Shown piece after piece: positions 7,297-14,771 of a stretch of DNA of 14,938 bases (its first letter is position 1; each line of letters opens with the position of its first letter). A program made the translations under genes and the position numbers. The stretch spans positions 1 through 14,938 of the forward strand of contig JALVDQ010000079.1 of the NCBI GenBank assembly GCA_027008885.1, in the 5' to 3' direction. This stretch comes from Thiotrichaceae bacterium (GTDB taxonomy: Bacteria; Pseudomonadota; Gammaproteobacteria; Thiotrichales; Thiotrichaceae). The notes beneath the pieces were generated by a model. The model ran no database searches. It was not told where the DNA came from and saw only the letters and a list, made by a program, of their open reading frames with translations.

Positions 7297-7325
7297 TTTA
7301 CGCCAGCCTCTACTGCGGTTATCTT
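7297..7325 (+). promoter_or_regulatory. Possible promoter of the rhodanese–grxC–secB–gpsA unit
   Basis: TTTACG (7297-7302) and TATCTT (7320-7325) are separated by 17 bases and each match the sigma-70 consensus at four of six positions. They lie within the 129-base gap between the ArsR-type gene and the rhodanese. A start near 7332 would leave a leader of about 26 bases. ATTC motifs nearby (7274, 7284 and 7336 area) could be operator half-sites, but no clean inverted repeat is present. Confidence 0.3.
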
Positions 7326-7357
7326 ACCCGCTTTATTCAATTTTAAATCTTTCCCTT

Positions 7358-7783
7358 ATGCAAGAATATATCGATTTTGCGCGTAATAATTTTTTAATTG
7401 TTGCTGCTTTTATTGCAGTCCTTGGTTTTATTATCAAATCTGAAATTTCTCGCCTGACCCAGAAATACAAACAGGTCGGCGTTAATGAGGCGGTACTAAT
7501 CTTGAACAAGGATAATTCAGTCGTCCTTGATGTGCGCGAAGACAAAGAAATTCAGGGCGGAAAAATACAGGGTGCAAAACATATAACACTGGCTCAGCTT
7601 CCCTCACGCATAGCGGAACTTGGTAGTGACAAAGAGGCTCCCATTTTGGTGTATTGCCGCAGTGGAAGTCGTTCAGCACATGCCTGCCAGTTATTAACCA
7701 AAGCTGGCTATGAAAATGTAGCCAACCTGACAGGTGGTATTCTGGCATGGGAATCTGCCAATTTGCCAGTGGTCAGAGTGTAA
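7358..7783 (+). CDS. yibN: Membrane-anchored rhodanese-like sulfurtransferase (YibN type)
   Basis: This 141-residue protein has one N-terminal transmembrane helix (about 12-27, FLIVAAFIAVLGFII) and a cytosolic rhodanese domain (about 42-138). The active-site loop is CRSGSRS, with the catalytic cysteine at 100. Upstream motifs include VVLDVRED and GKIQGAKHITL, and GGILAWESANLPV closes the domain. Such proteins carry persulfide sulfur on the cysteine. The fusion of one helix to one rhodanese domain and the position directly before grxC, secB and gpsA match YibN of enteric bacteria. No Shine-Dalgarno is visible before ATG 7358. The presence of a persulfide-type regulator just upstream suggests that this copy may be part of a sulfide or persulfide response. 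Confidence 0.93.
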   Translation: MQEYIDFARNNFLIVAAFIAVLGFIIKSEISRLTQKYKQVGVNEAVLILNKDNSVVLDVREDKEIQGGKIQGAKHITLAQLPSRIAELGSDKEAPILVYCRSGSRSAHACQLLTKAGYENVANLTGGILAWESANLPVVRV

Positions 7784-7785
7784 AG

Positions 7786-8043
7786 ATGTCAGCAGAAGTT
7801 ATTATGTATTCTACGCGCTTTTGTCCTTATTGCATGAGAGCGCGACGCTTGTTGAAAGCAAAGGGGGTTGAATACAGGGAAATATCTGTCGGTAGTGATC
7901 GTGACTTATGGGCAGAAATGGAACAACGCAGTGGGCGCAATACGGTTCCACAAATTTTTATTAACAATAATCCAGTCGGAGGCTATGATGACATAGCCAG
8001 ACTAGATCAGCTAGGCGAACTGGATAAGCTTTTAGGGGTATAA
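7786..8043 (+). CDS. grxC: Glutaredoxin 3
   Basis: This is an 85-residue dithiol glutaredoxin that reduces disulfides and glutathione-protein mixed disulfides in the cytosol. The active site CPYC is at residues 13-16 (MYSTRFCPYC). NTVPQIFINNNPVGGYDDI carries the cis-proline and glutathione-binding segment. Start ATG 7786 lies two bases after the rhodanese stop and gives the family's usual length. An in-frame upstream extension back to 7747 would overlap the rhodanese gene and is not needed. Close packing with secB (three-base gap) shows operon membership. Confidence 0.96.
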   Translation: MSAEVIMYSTRFCPYCMRARRLLKAKGVEYREISVGSDRDLWAEMEQRSGRNTVPQIFINNNPVGGYDDIARLDQLGELDKLLGV

Positions 8044-8046
8044 AAA

Positions 8047-8571
8047 ATGGCCGATGATCAGGCAAAACAAGCTAACAATCAGCAACAACAAGCAGAACAA
8101 CAATTTATCATTGAACGCATTTACATCAAGGATGTTTCTTTTGAGTCTCCCAATAGCCCTGATGTTTTTACGCAGGAATGGGAGCCTGACACAACTCTCA
8201 ACCTGAATACTCAAGTCAACCCTCTGGGTGATGACCATTATGAAGTGGAACTGCATGTGAGTGTTTCTGTGAAAAACAAAGAAGGAAAAACCTCATTTCT
8301 TGTTGAAGTGGTGCAGGCGGGTGCTTTTCTAATCAAGGGCTATCCCCAGGAGCAATTAGGTCATTTGCTTGCAAGCTATTGTCCCAGCAATTTATTTCCT
8401 TATGTGCGTGAAGTAATTTCCAGTCTGGTATCAAAAGGCAGCTTCCCGGAAATGCACTTGTCGCCGATAAACTTTGATGCTCTTTATGCACAGCGTTTGC
8501 AGGAAGAGCAGGCTCAAGCCCAGGCTCAGAATCCACAGGGTGACGCTAACGGGCAAAAACTAGACGCTTGA
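8047..8571 (+). CDS. secB: Protein-export chaperone SecB
   Basis: This is a 174-residue cytosolic chaperone that keeps precursors unfolded and delivers them to SecA. Typical SecB sequence is evident: RIYIKDVSFESPNSPDVF, EVELHVSVSVKN, and near the C-terminal half LLASYCPSNLFPYVREVISSLVSKGSFPEMHLSPINFDALY (residues about 108-148, the most conserved stretch). It is somewhat longer than the 150-165 residues common in the family because both ends are extended. The N-terminus is glutamine- and asparagine-rich (QANNQQQQAEQQ) and the C-terminus contains EEQAQAQAQN. AGGGG lies upstream of ATG 8047. The stop overlaps the gpsA leader, leaving two bases before the gpsA ATG. Confidence 0.97.
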   Translation: MADDQAKQANNQQQQAEQQFIIERIYIKDVSFESPNSPDVFTQEWEPDTTLNLNTQVNPLGDDHYEVELHVSVSVKNKEGKTSFLVEVVQAGAFLIKGYPQEQLGHLLASYCPSNLFPYVREVISSLVSKGSFPEMHLSPINFDALYAQRLQEEQAQAQAQNPQGDANGQKLDA

Positions 8572-8573
8572 TT

Positions 8574-9590
8574 ATGAAGCAACATCACCAGCACCCAAAC
8601 AAAATATCAGTTTACGGTGCTGGTTCCTGGGGGACTGCATTAGCATTGCAACTCGCCAGAAATAATCTGGATGTTTTACTCTGGGACTATAATCCTGAAC
8701 ACATCGCGCTTTACGACAAGCAACGCGAAAATACGCACTATCTCCCCGGAATCCCCTTTCCTCAAAATCTGAAATGCACTGATTCCATCAAGCAAATGAC
8801 TGAACATGCTGAAGATCAGCTCATCGTTATTCCCAGTCATGGTTTTCGCACCTTATTGCAACAAATCAAGCCCTTTCTTGCAGCAAGACATAATATTTTC
8901 TGGGCGACCAAAGGTCTTGAAGTTGGCACAGGCAAATTGCTTCACGAAGTATTAATCGAGGAACTGGGTGATAAAATACCTTACGGGCTGGTATCAGGAC
9001 CCACATTCGCCCTCGAAGTAGCCAAAGGTTTGCCATCAGCAATGACTGCGGCGGCATCTACCCCCGAACTTGCACAAAGAATAGCTTCAGCCTTTCAGGG
9101 TGGCAATTACCGCGTTTATACCAGCAATGACGTGCTTGGTGTAGAACTCGGCGGTGCAGTCAAAAATGTACTGGCGATTGCCGCTGGAATTTCAGATGGT
9201 CTTGGTTTTGGTGCTAATGCCAGAGCAGCAATTATTACGCGTGGACTGGCAGAAATAATCCGCCTTGCTGAAAGTATGGGAGCAAAAAATGAAACCATTA
9301 TGGGTTTGTCTGGAGTAGGCGATCTTGTGCTTACCTGCACAGACAACCAGTCTCGCAACCGGCGTCTTGGGCTGGCTTTGGGCGAAGGAAAAACACCAGA
9401 GGCTGCCATACAGGAAATCGGTCAGGCGGTTGAAGGCGCAAAATCATCCAGTTGTATTGATATGCTGGCGAGCAGGGCAAATGTTGAAATGCCCATCTGT
9501 CATGCCGTATATCAAGTCATTTATGAAAAGTTGCCACCCAAACAGGCGGTAAAAGATTTATTGTCGCGTCAATTAAAAGCAGAATTTTAG
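8574..9590 (+). CDS. gpsA: NAD(P)-dependent glycerol-3-phosphate dehydrogenase
   Basis: This 338-residue cytosolic enzyme reduces dihydroxyacetone phosphate to sn-glycerol-3-phosphate for phospholipid synthesis. The nucleotide-binding loop GAGSWGTALAL lies at about residues 15-25. FWATKGLEVG and LVSGPTFALEVAKGLPSAMT follow. The C-terminal catalytic domain includes ELGGAVKNVLAIAAGISDGLG with the catalytic lysine, and GLSGVGDLVLTCTDNQSRN. ATG 8574 is chosen over the TTG at 8568, which overlaps secB. The order secB–gpsA is conserved in many gammaproteobacteria; a cysE homologue, often next in enteric bacteria, is absent here. No clear terminator follows within the 129 bases before the next gene. 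Confidence 0.97.
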   Translation: MKQHHQHPNKISVYGAGSWGTALALQLARNNLDVLLWDYNPEHIALYDKQRENTHYLPGIPFPQNLKCTDSIKQMTEHAEDQLIVIPSHGFRTLLQQIKPFLAARHNIFWATKGLEVGTGKLLHEVLIEELGDKIPYGLVSGPTFALEVAKGLPSAMTAAASTPELAQRIASAFQGGNYRVYTSNDVLGVELGGAVKNVLAIAAGISDGLGFGANARAAIITRGLAEIIRLAESMGAKNETIMGLSGVGDLVLTCTDNQSRNRRLGLALGEGKTPEAAIQEIGQAVEGAKSSSCIDMLASRANVEMPICHAVYQVIYEKLPPKQAVKDLLSRQLKAEF

Positions 9591-9651
9591 AGATGCCACA
9601 TAATAAAGCTCGGCAAATGAATATTACTTTATGTATATCCCCTTAAAAGTG

Positions 9652-9680
9652 TTCTTGCCGCCTGTCATTTCTGCTAGAAT
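9652..9680 (+). promoter_or_regulatory. Putative extended -10 promoter of the small membrane peptide gene
   Basis: TAGAAT (9675-9680), five of six consensus bases, is preceded by TGC, giving an extended -10 element. TTCTTG (9652-9657) lies 17 bases upstream as a partial -35 box. Transcription would start near 9687, leaving a leader of about 33 bases before the ATG. Confidence 0.5.
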
Positions 9681-9719
9681 GGATCTGATCGTAGTTTAAA
9701 TACATATAGGAGACATATT

Positions 9720-9803
9720 ATGTGGGACTGGACACTACCTGCAACCATCGTTTTTTCATTAATTGTTTTTGGCTGGTTAATGTTTTTTTCTAATTTTATT
9801 TAA
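9720..9803 (+). CDS. 27-residue single-span membrane peptide, unrecognised
   Basis: A short frame from ATG 9720 to TAA 9801-9803 encodes 27 residues. It starts MWDWTLPATIVF, continues SLIVFGWLM and ends FFSNFI. The first six residues are short and aromatic, with one acidic residue. From about residue 8 to 25 it is an uninterrupted hydrophobic helix, long enough to span a membrane once. Support for expression is unusually good for so short a frame: AGGAG at 9708-9712 with seven bases to the ATG, an extended -10 promoter-like site upstream and a 21-bp terminator stem 20 bases downstream. It lies alone between gpsA and the convergent soe operon. It resembles in size the accessory peptides of membrane complexes such as CydX, but no sequence match to them is evident. 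The function is unknown. Confidence 0.75.
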   Translation: MWDWTLPATIVFSLIVFGWLMFFSNFI

Positions 9804-9822
9804 GTACCATAGAAAACAGAAT

Positions 9823-9870
9823 AACGCCCAATAAAAAAGCACCTGAAACGGTGCTTTTTTATTGGGCGTT
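9823..9870. terminator. Bidirectional Rho-independent terminator, 21-bp perfect stem
   Basis: The arm 9823-9843 (AACGCCCAAT, A6, GCACC) is perfectly complementary to 9850-9870 (GGTGC, T6, ATTGGGCGTT) with the loop TGAAAC. Plus-strand transcripts then reach TG-T7. The inner GCACC/GGTGC stem is flanked by A6 and T6, so a conventional GC-stem plus U6 terminator is present in both directions. It serves the 27-residue peptide gene on the plus strand and soeC on the minus strand, whose stop codon (9878-9880) overlaps the T run. Confidence 0.93.
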
Positions 9871-9877
9871 TGTTTTT

Positions 9878-10861
9878 TTACGATATTTGCTGGTAATACA
9901 TATTCTGCGGATGATTCGCATCAGCAAAGAAATACCAGCGTTCTGCCAGCAAACCAAGATATTGAATTAGAATGGCTAATGCCGGGACAACATAGGCAGA
10001 GGGTGAGCCTAAACTGATACCAAGTAACACCAGCGGTACAATGAAGGCAAGTATTAAAAAGATGACTTTAATGCTTTTGACAAAGCCTGCTTTTTTGCCA
10101 TGAAAGTATTCTCTGGTGTTAAATGAGCCGCCCATCGAGCCTTGTGACATTTGTCGAATCTTGTTGTGATTAACGCCGATTGCTGTTTTCAGGTCTGATC
10201 TTGGCTTGATGCGTTTATTACGCTGTATGGATGCCAGGCGAAAAATCAGCGCCAGCAAGGTAAAAAAGATTGCCCAGCTTGCGTAAAAACTGGTGAGGTC
10301 TGTTCCCATATAGGCAGATAATGCCGTTGCCAGTGTAAAGCCAGAGGCTGTTCCCATCAGGATAAAATTAATCACCGTTAGGGGCGTGTGCCATTCTTGC
10401 AGAAACTTGATGCAGCCGTAAATCATCCCTGTGCAAACAAACAGGGTATAGGTGAGTACAGTAGCAACCAGACCGGCAAGCAGTGTTGCATCAACCGCAG
10501 TGCCGCCCGGCATGGTAAAGATTGGATCTTTCCAGCCCATATAATGTGCCAGCCCATAAACAAAAATCGCAATCATGGTTGCAGGCAGTGCAATGACTTC
10601 GCGTGATAGCCAGGATGTACGCCATTTTGCCGCAGAACGCCAGGCACGTTCGGGATGCCCCAGGTGAAAAAAGGATGAAAACAGACCCAGAGCCATTAAA
10701 ACCAGAGCAATCAGGCTACCGATGACATAAAAATTATAATCATTTTGTGCCGGCATTAATTTAAACTGCGAAAAGATTTGTCCTGTAAATAATGCAAGAA
10801 ACAAACCCTGACCCGCGCCAATTAATGTGGTTAAAAATATCACTGAAAATGCAGGATGCAT
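9878..10861 (-). CDS. soeC: Membrane anchor subunit of sulfite dehydrogenase (DmsC-like)
   Basis: This 327-residue integral membrane protein of the DmsC/NrfD-like anchor family is mostly hydrophobic, with about eight helices. The first is FSVIFLTTLIGAGQGLFLAL and the last precedes the C-terminal AERWYFFADANHPQNMYYQ. The conserved loop FFHLGHPERAWRSAAKWRTSWLSREV (residues about 65-90) is typical of DMSO-reductase anchors. In SoeABC it would tie the cytoplasmic SoeAB to the inner membrane and pass sulfite-derived electrons to the quinone pool. AAGGAG lies seven bases before ATG 10859-10861. Unlike the overlapping soeA–soeB pair, it is preceded by 140 bases of non-coding DNA that carries a palindrome and an A7-G7 repeat. 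Assignment as soeC rests mainly on its neighbours. Confidence 0.88.
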   Translation of the reverse strand: MHPAFSVIFLTTLIGAGQGLFLALFTGQIFSQFKLMPAQNDYNFYVIGSLIALVLMALGLFSSFFHLGHPERAWRSAAKWRTSWLSREVIALPATMIAIFVYGLAHYMGWKDPIFTMPGGTAVDATLLAGLVATVLTYTLFVCTGMIYGCIKFLQEWHTPLTVINFILMGTASGFTLATALSAYMGTDLTSFYASWAIFFTLLALIFRLASIQRNKRIKPRSDLKTAIGVNHNKIRQMSQGSMGGSFNTREYFHGKKAGFVKSIKVIFLILAFIVPLVLLGISLGSPSAYVVPALAILIQYLGLLAERWYFFADANHPQNMYYQQIS

Positions 10862-10875
10862 AATAACTCCTTTGT

Positions 10876-10897
10876 ATTCGTTAACAATTTAACGAAT
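10876..10897. promoter_or_regulatory. Perfect 9-bp palindrome before the soeC ribosome-binding site
   Basis: ATTCGTTAA (10876-10884), a CAAT loop, then TTAACGAAT (10889-10897) form an uninterrupted inverted repeat. It ends only four to five bases before the AAGGAG of soeC. It could be a dimeric-repressor operator or an RNA hairpin that affects soeC translation. No T-run follows on either strand, so it is not a standard terminator. Confidence 0.5.
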
Positions 10898-10919
10898 CTT
10901 GCAACTCTTTTTGTTTACT

Positions 10920-10952
10920 CAAAAAATATATAAAAAAAGGGGGGGATGGGTA
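10920..10952 (+). repeat. Dispersed A7-G7-ATGGGTA intergenic element, copy 3
   Basis: The plus strand reads C-A6-TATAT-A7-G7-ATGGGTA, with A7 at 10932-10938, G7 at 10939-10945 and ATGGGTA at 10946-10952. The core equals copies 1 and 2, and the upstream arm is nearest to copy 4. It lies between soeB and soeC, inside what would otherwise be a tightly packed operon, about 60 bases upstream of the soeC start. Confidence 0.85.
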
Positions 10953-11001
10953 TTTCCGGATTGCTTAAATGCGTTTTAACCCCCATCACCTGTTTGAGCA
11001 C

Positions 11002-11736
11002 TTACCAGCTCGTCATATCATCCAGAGACGGTCCTGTACCGGGTGCATTGTGGCGTTTACGCTCTTCTTTGCTCAATGGATTATCAACACGCTCAAGCTC
11101 ATCTTTATAGATTTTGACCCTGGTTTTGCGGCGTGGCAAATAATGGTTGGAAGGTTTTGTACCCCACTCTGGCATTAGCTGATAACCGGCATCTTCACGA
11201 ATCGCCCTGGATACCTCCGAGTTTTCATCATGGATATCACCAAACAGGCGCGCGCTGGTTGGACAGGACAAAACACAGGCTGGCTTGCGCTCGTCTTCTG
11301 GCAAACTCTCATCATAAATGCGGTCAACACACAGCGTGCATTTCTTCATAACGCGCTGTTGTTCATCAAGTTCGCGGGCGCCATACGGACATGCCCAGGA
11401 GCAATATTTGCAGCCGATACACTTGTCATAATCGACCAGCACAATGCCGTCTTCCTCACGCTTAAAGCTTGCACCAGTAGGGCAAACAGGTACGCAGGGC
11501 GGCTCTTCGCAATGCAAACAGCTCTTGGGGAAATGTACCGTTTCGGTTTGCGGGTAAGTGCCAATCTCAAACGATTGTACGCGGTTAAAAAAAGTGCCCG
11601 TGGGGTCTTCGCCATAGGCATTTTTATCAACCAGGGGTCCTGCCTGCCCTGATGTATTCCACTCTTTACAACTGGTTACACAGGCATGACAGCCAACACA
11701 CACATTCAAATCAATTACCAGAGCTAACTGGGTCAT
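11002..11736 (-). CDS. soeB: Iron-sulfur subunit of sulfite dehydrogenase
   Basis: This 244-residue protein has four cysteine quartets for [4Fe-4S] clusters, at residues 13/16/19/23, 73/76/81/85, 106/109/112/116 and 133/136/154/158. The motifs include CVGCHACVTSC, CLHCEEPPCVPVCP and CIGCKYCSWACP. It is a DmsB-like electron-transfer subunit that carries electrons from the molybdenum subunit to the membrane anchor. There is no Tat or Sec signal, so it is cytoplasmic with SoeA. The start codon overlaps the soeA stop by one base (TAATG) and the ribosome-binding site GGAGGG lies inside the last codons of soeA, so the two are translationally coupled. The basic C-terminal tail (about 200-244) extends beyond the ferredoxin fold, as in SoeB-like proteins. 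Confidence 0.93.
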   Translation of the reverse strand: MTQLALVIDLNVCVGCHACVTSCKEWNTSGQAGPLVDKNAYGEDPTGTFFNRVQSFEIGTYPQTETVHFPKSCLHCEEPPCVPVCPTGASFKREEDGIVLVDYDKCIGCKYCSWACPYGARELDEQQRVMKKCTLCVDRIYDESLPEDERKPACVLSCPTSARLFGDIHDENSEVSRAIREDAGYQLMPEWGTKPSNHYLPRRKTRVKIYKDELERVDNPLSKEERKRHNAPGTGPSLDDMTSW

Positions 11737-14645
11737 TATTTTAACCCTCCAATGGTTTTTCTGAATTTACCAGCAACATAGGCTTGCCATTTTTTCTTGC
11801 GCTTTTTTTCCATGCCGGGCAATGGTTTTAGCGGAGTAAACTGGGGAGAGGTAACTTCTGGCTCATCCTCTGCGGCTTTATAAACCCGTACTCGCACATC
11901 ATACCAGCCAGCCTGCCCCGTTATTGGATCAGAGTTTGAAAGGTATTCACCTGCCTCATGTGCGGGCAACTCTTCCGAGATAACATGATTCAGCAAGAAG
12001 CCTTTTCTGGATTCATTCGCCTTGGGCAACAAGCCCCAGGCACCTGATGCCTTGCCAATGGCATTCCATGTCCAGACTGTGCCAGGCTCTAGAGATTCCG
12101 AGAAGCGGCACATACAGCGAACCTTACCCCACATCGATTCAACCCACACCCAGTCACCGTCATCAAAACCATTTTGACGACCTAAAATCGGGCTGACATA
12201 AAGGTAGTTATGGGTGTGAATCTGACGTAGCCAGGCATTTTGTGAATCCCATGAGTGATACATTGCCATAGGGCGCTGAGTGAGTGCATTTAATGGATAC
12301 TTTTGTGTATCCGTTAACTGCGACTCAAGTGGCTCATGGTGGAAAGGTAGCGGATCAAAATAGGTTTCAACACGTTTGCGCAAGCGCTCGGGTGGCTGTC
12401 TGCCATCGGTTTTACCGCGTGCTGCCAAACGGAATTTCTGCAAAATTTCAGAATAAATATGCACATTGATCGGCTCATCATAGCGCGTCATATTGTGGTC
12501 TTGCGCCCAATGCAAATAGCCTTTGTTCCAGTTACGCATATACTGGAAAGACTTCGGTAATTCATAATGGAAGACACAATCATTCTTCTCGTACATTTCC
12601 CACTGGCTGGGGTTTGGCTCGCCTTTTAGTGATTTTTCGCCACTTTTGCCACGCCAACCGGCAAGGAAACCAATACCCGAACCCGGCGCGGTTTCAAAGT
12701 TAATCACAAAATCACGATAATCCCGATACTTACGCTTACCATCTTTATTAATGAAAGAAGGCAGTTTCAGGCGTGTTGCCATTTCGATAATGACATCCTG
12801 AAAAGGCTTGCAATCCCCTTTGGGTGGCACGACAGGAATACGCACAGAATCAACCGGACCATCGTATTCTGAAATCGGGCGATCCAGCATTGACATCGCA
12901 TCATGGCGTTCAAGATAGGATGTATCCGGCAGAATCAAATCACCAAAATTAACCGTTTCTGAGTGATAAGCATCTGCCACAATAATAAACGGAATTTTGT
13001 ATTCGCCATCATCGCCCTTGTCCACCAGCATTTTACGCACTCCGGTAGTGTTCATGGATGAGTTCCATGCCATATTTGCCATAAACAGCATCAGCGTATC
13101 GATTGGGTAAGGGTCGCCACGCCAGGCATTGGTGATGGCATTGTGCATCAGTCCATGTACGGAAAGCGGGTATTCCCAGGAAAAGCCCTTATCCAGACGA
13201 ATCGCCTCACCTTCATCATCCACAAACAAATCGTCAGGATCAGCAGGCCAACCCAGCGGCATCCCGTTTAGTGGTGTGTTGGGTTGTACGTCATCCCAGC
13301 CTGTGGGTGGTTTGGGGCAGGGTGGAATCGGTCTTGGAAACGGTGCTTTATGGCGGAAACCACCGGGGCGGTCAATGGTGCCAAGCAGGGTCATTAAAAT
13401 ACTCAGAGCGCGAATTGTCTGAAAGCCATTTGAATGAGCTGCCAGACCACGCATTGAATGGAAAGATACCGGATTGCCAACGATGCTGTCGTGATCTTTA
13501 CCCCAGGCATCAGTCCACTGAATGGGTAATTCGATTTTTTGATCGCGTGCCACAATTCCCATTTCATGTGCCAGACGACGAATCGTATCTGCTGGAATGC
13601 CGGTAACGCCCTCAGCCCATTCAGGGGTGTAATCTTCAACGCGCTCTTTTAAGAGCTGGAAGGCAGGTTTGCACGGGGTACCGTCTTCGAGTTTAAATTC
13701 GCCGGTTAAATAGGGGTCAACCCCTTCGGTGTGCATCGAGATTGGAATATCCAGCTCTCTATCCCACCAGAGTTTATTTTGCGGGTCAAAGCAGCCTTCT
13801 TCTTCTGGCACTTCAAAGCGCAAAAACATGCCTTCTTCCATACTGCCGGGGGTCATATCCACGAGTTCAGCCGCATTCGTATAGTTGACCAAAAAGTCAC
13901 GGTCATACAGCCCTTTTTTGATTAGCTCGTGAATCACTGCCAGTAAAAACGCACCATCAGTACCGGGCTTGATAGGAACCCATTCATCAGCAATCGCGGC
14001 ATAGCCAGTACGCACCGGATTAATTGCCACAAAGCGTCCACCATTGCGTTTGAACTGTGAAAGCTCAATTTTCATGGGGTTGGAGTGATGATCTTCTGCC
14101 GTGCCGATCATAAAAAACAGCTTGGAACGCTCAAGATCAGGGCCGCCAAACTCCCAGAATGAGCCACCAATGGTATAAATCATGCCAGCCGCCATATTCA
14201 CCGAACAAAAACCACCGTGAGCGGCATAGTTGGGCGTGCCAAATTGCTTTGCAAACATGCCAGTAAGCGCCTGCATTTGGTCGCGTCCGGTAAACAGGGC
14301 AAATTTCTTGGGGTCTTCTGCGCGAATTTTACCCAAGCGATCCTGCATAATCTGGAATGCCCTGTCCCATGAAATTTCTTCAAATTTACCCGCGCCACGC
14401 TCAGTGCCTTTTTTGCGTAGCAATGGTTTGCTTAAGCGCCCAGGTGAATATTGCTTCATAATGCCAGAAGCACCCTTGGCACAAAGCACCCCTTTATTTA
14501 GCGGGTGATTGGGGTTGCCCTGAATATAACGAATTTCGCCATCTTTAAGCGTGACTTTAATGCCACAGCGACACGCACACATATAGCAAGTCGTTGTTTT
14601 AACTTCAACGCCTTCGGTTTTATTAACAATCGGGATATTTTTCAT
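11736..14645 (-). CDS. soeA: Molybdopterin catalytic subunit of cytoplasmic sulfite dehydrogenase
   Basis: This 969-residue protein belongs to the DMSO-reductase superfamily (complex iron-sulfur molybdoenzymes). The N-terminal [4Fe-4S] site has cysteines 20, 23, 27 and 55 (CYMCACRCG and GVLCAKG). Cys147 in AAHGGFCSVNMAAG sits where the molybdenum ligand is expected. The C-terminal dinucleotide-binding domain includes NALTQRPMAMYHSWDSQNAWLRQ and WVWVESMWGKVR. No twin-arginine signal precedes the cluster motif, which places the enzyme in the cytoplasm. This separates it from periplasmic PsrA/PhsA polysulfide and thiosulfate reductases and fits SoeA, which oxidises sulfite to sulfate. AAGG lies before ATG 14643-14645. 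It is the first gene of soeABC. A related cytoplasmic molybdoenzyme with another substrate cannot be excluded from sequence alone. Confidence 0.9.
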   Translation of the reverse strand: MKNIPIVNKTEGVEVKTTTCYMCACRCGIKVTLKDGEIRYIQGNPNHPLNKGVLCAKGASGIMKQYSPGRLSKPLLRKKGTERGAGKFEEISWDRAFQIMQDRLGKIRAEDPKKFALFTGRDQMQALTGMFAKQFGTPNYAAHGGFCSVNMAAGMIYTIGGSFWEFGGPDLERSKLFFMIGTAEDHHSNPMKIELSQFKRNGGRFVAINPVRTGYAAIADEWVPIKPGTDGAFLLAVIHELIKKGLYDRDFLVNYTNAAELVDMTPGSMEEGMFLRFEVPEEEGCFDPQNKLWWDRELDIPISMHTEGVDPYLTGEFKLEDGTPCKPAFQLLKERVEDYTPEWAEGVTGIPADTIRRLAHEMGIVARDQKIELPIQWTDAWGKDHDSIVGNPVSFHSMRGLAAHSNGFQTIRALSILMTLLGTIDRPGGFRHKAPFPRPIPPCPKPPTGWDDVQPNTPLNGMPLGWPADPDDLFVDDEGEAIRLDKGFSWEYPLSVHGLMHNAITNAWRGDPYPIDTLMLFMANMAWNSSMNTTGVRKMLVDKGDDGEYKIPFIIVADAYHSETVNFGDLILPDTSYLERHDAMSMLDRPISEYDGPVDSVRIPVVPPKGDCKPFQDVIIEMATRLKLPSFINKDGKRKYRDYRDFVINFETAPGSGIGFLAGWRGKSGEKSLKGEPNPSQWEMYEKNDCVFHYELPKSFQYMRNWNKGYLHWAQDHNMTRYDEPINVHIYSEILQKFRLAARGKTDGRQPPERLRKRVETYFDPLPFHHEPLESQLTDTQKYPLNALTQRPMAMYHSWDSQNAWLRQIHTHNYLYVSPILGRQNGFDDGDWVWVESMWGKVRCMCRFSESLEPGTVWTWNAIGKASGAWGLLPKANESRKGFLLNHVISEELPAHEAGEYLSNSDPITGQAGWYDVRVRVYKAAEDEPEVTSPQFTPLKPLPGMEKKRKKKWQAYVAGKFRKTIGGLK

Positions 14646-14771
14646 AATCGACCTTAATGCACAATTAGTACATAATCAGATTCTAATTTGCTAATACCAG
14701 ATAATGCCTAATATTAATTTATAGCGCAAATAATATCTTTTGATTGAATGATAGAGTTAAAAACAAAATAA

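Noticed and set aside
9591..9650. Terminator for gpsA
   Set aside because: No GC-rich stem followed by T residues was found before the small peptide gene; read-through or Rho-dependent ending is possible.
14663..14688. AATTAG-N14-CTAATT inverted repeat upstream of soeA as an operator
   Set aside because: Only six AT-rich base pairs in an AT-rich region; such matches are expected by chance.
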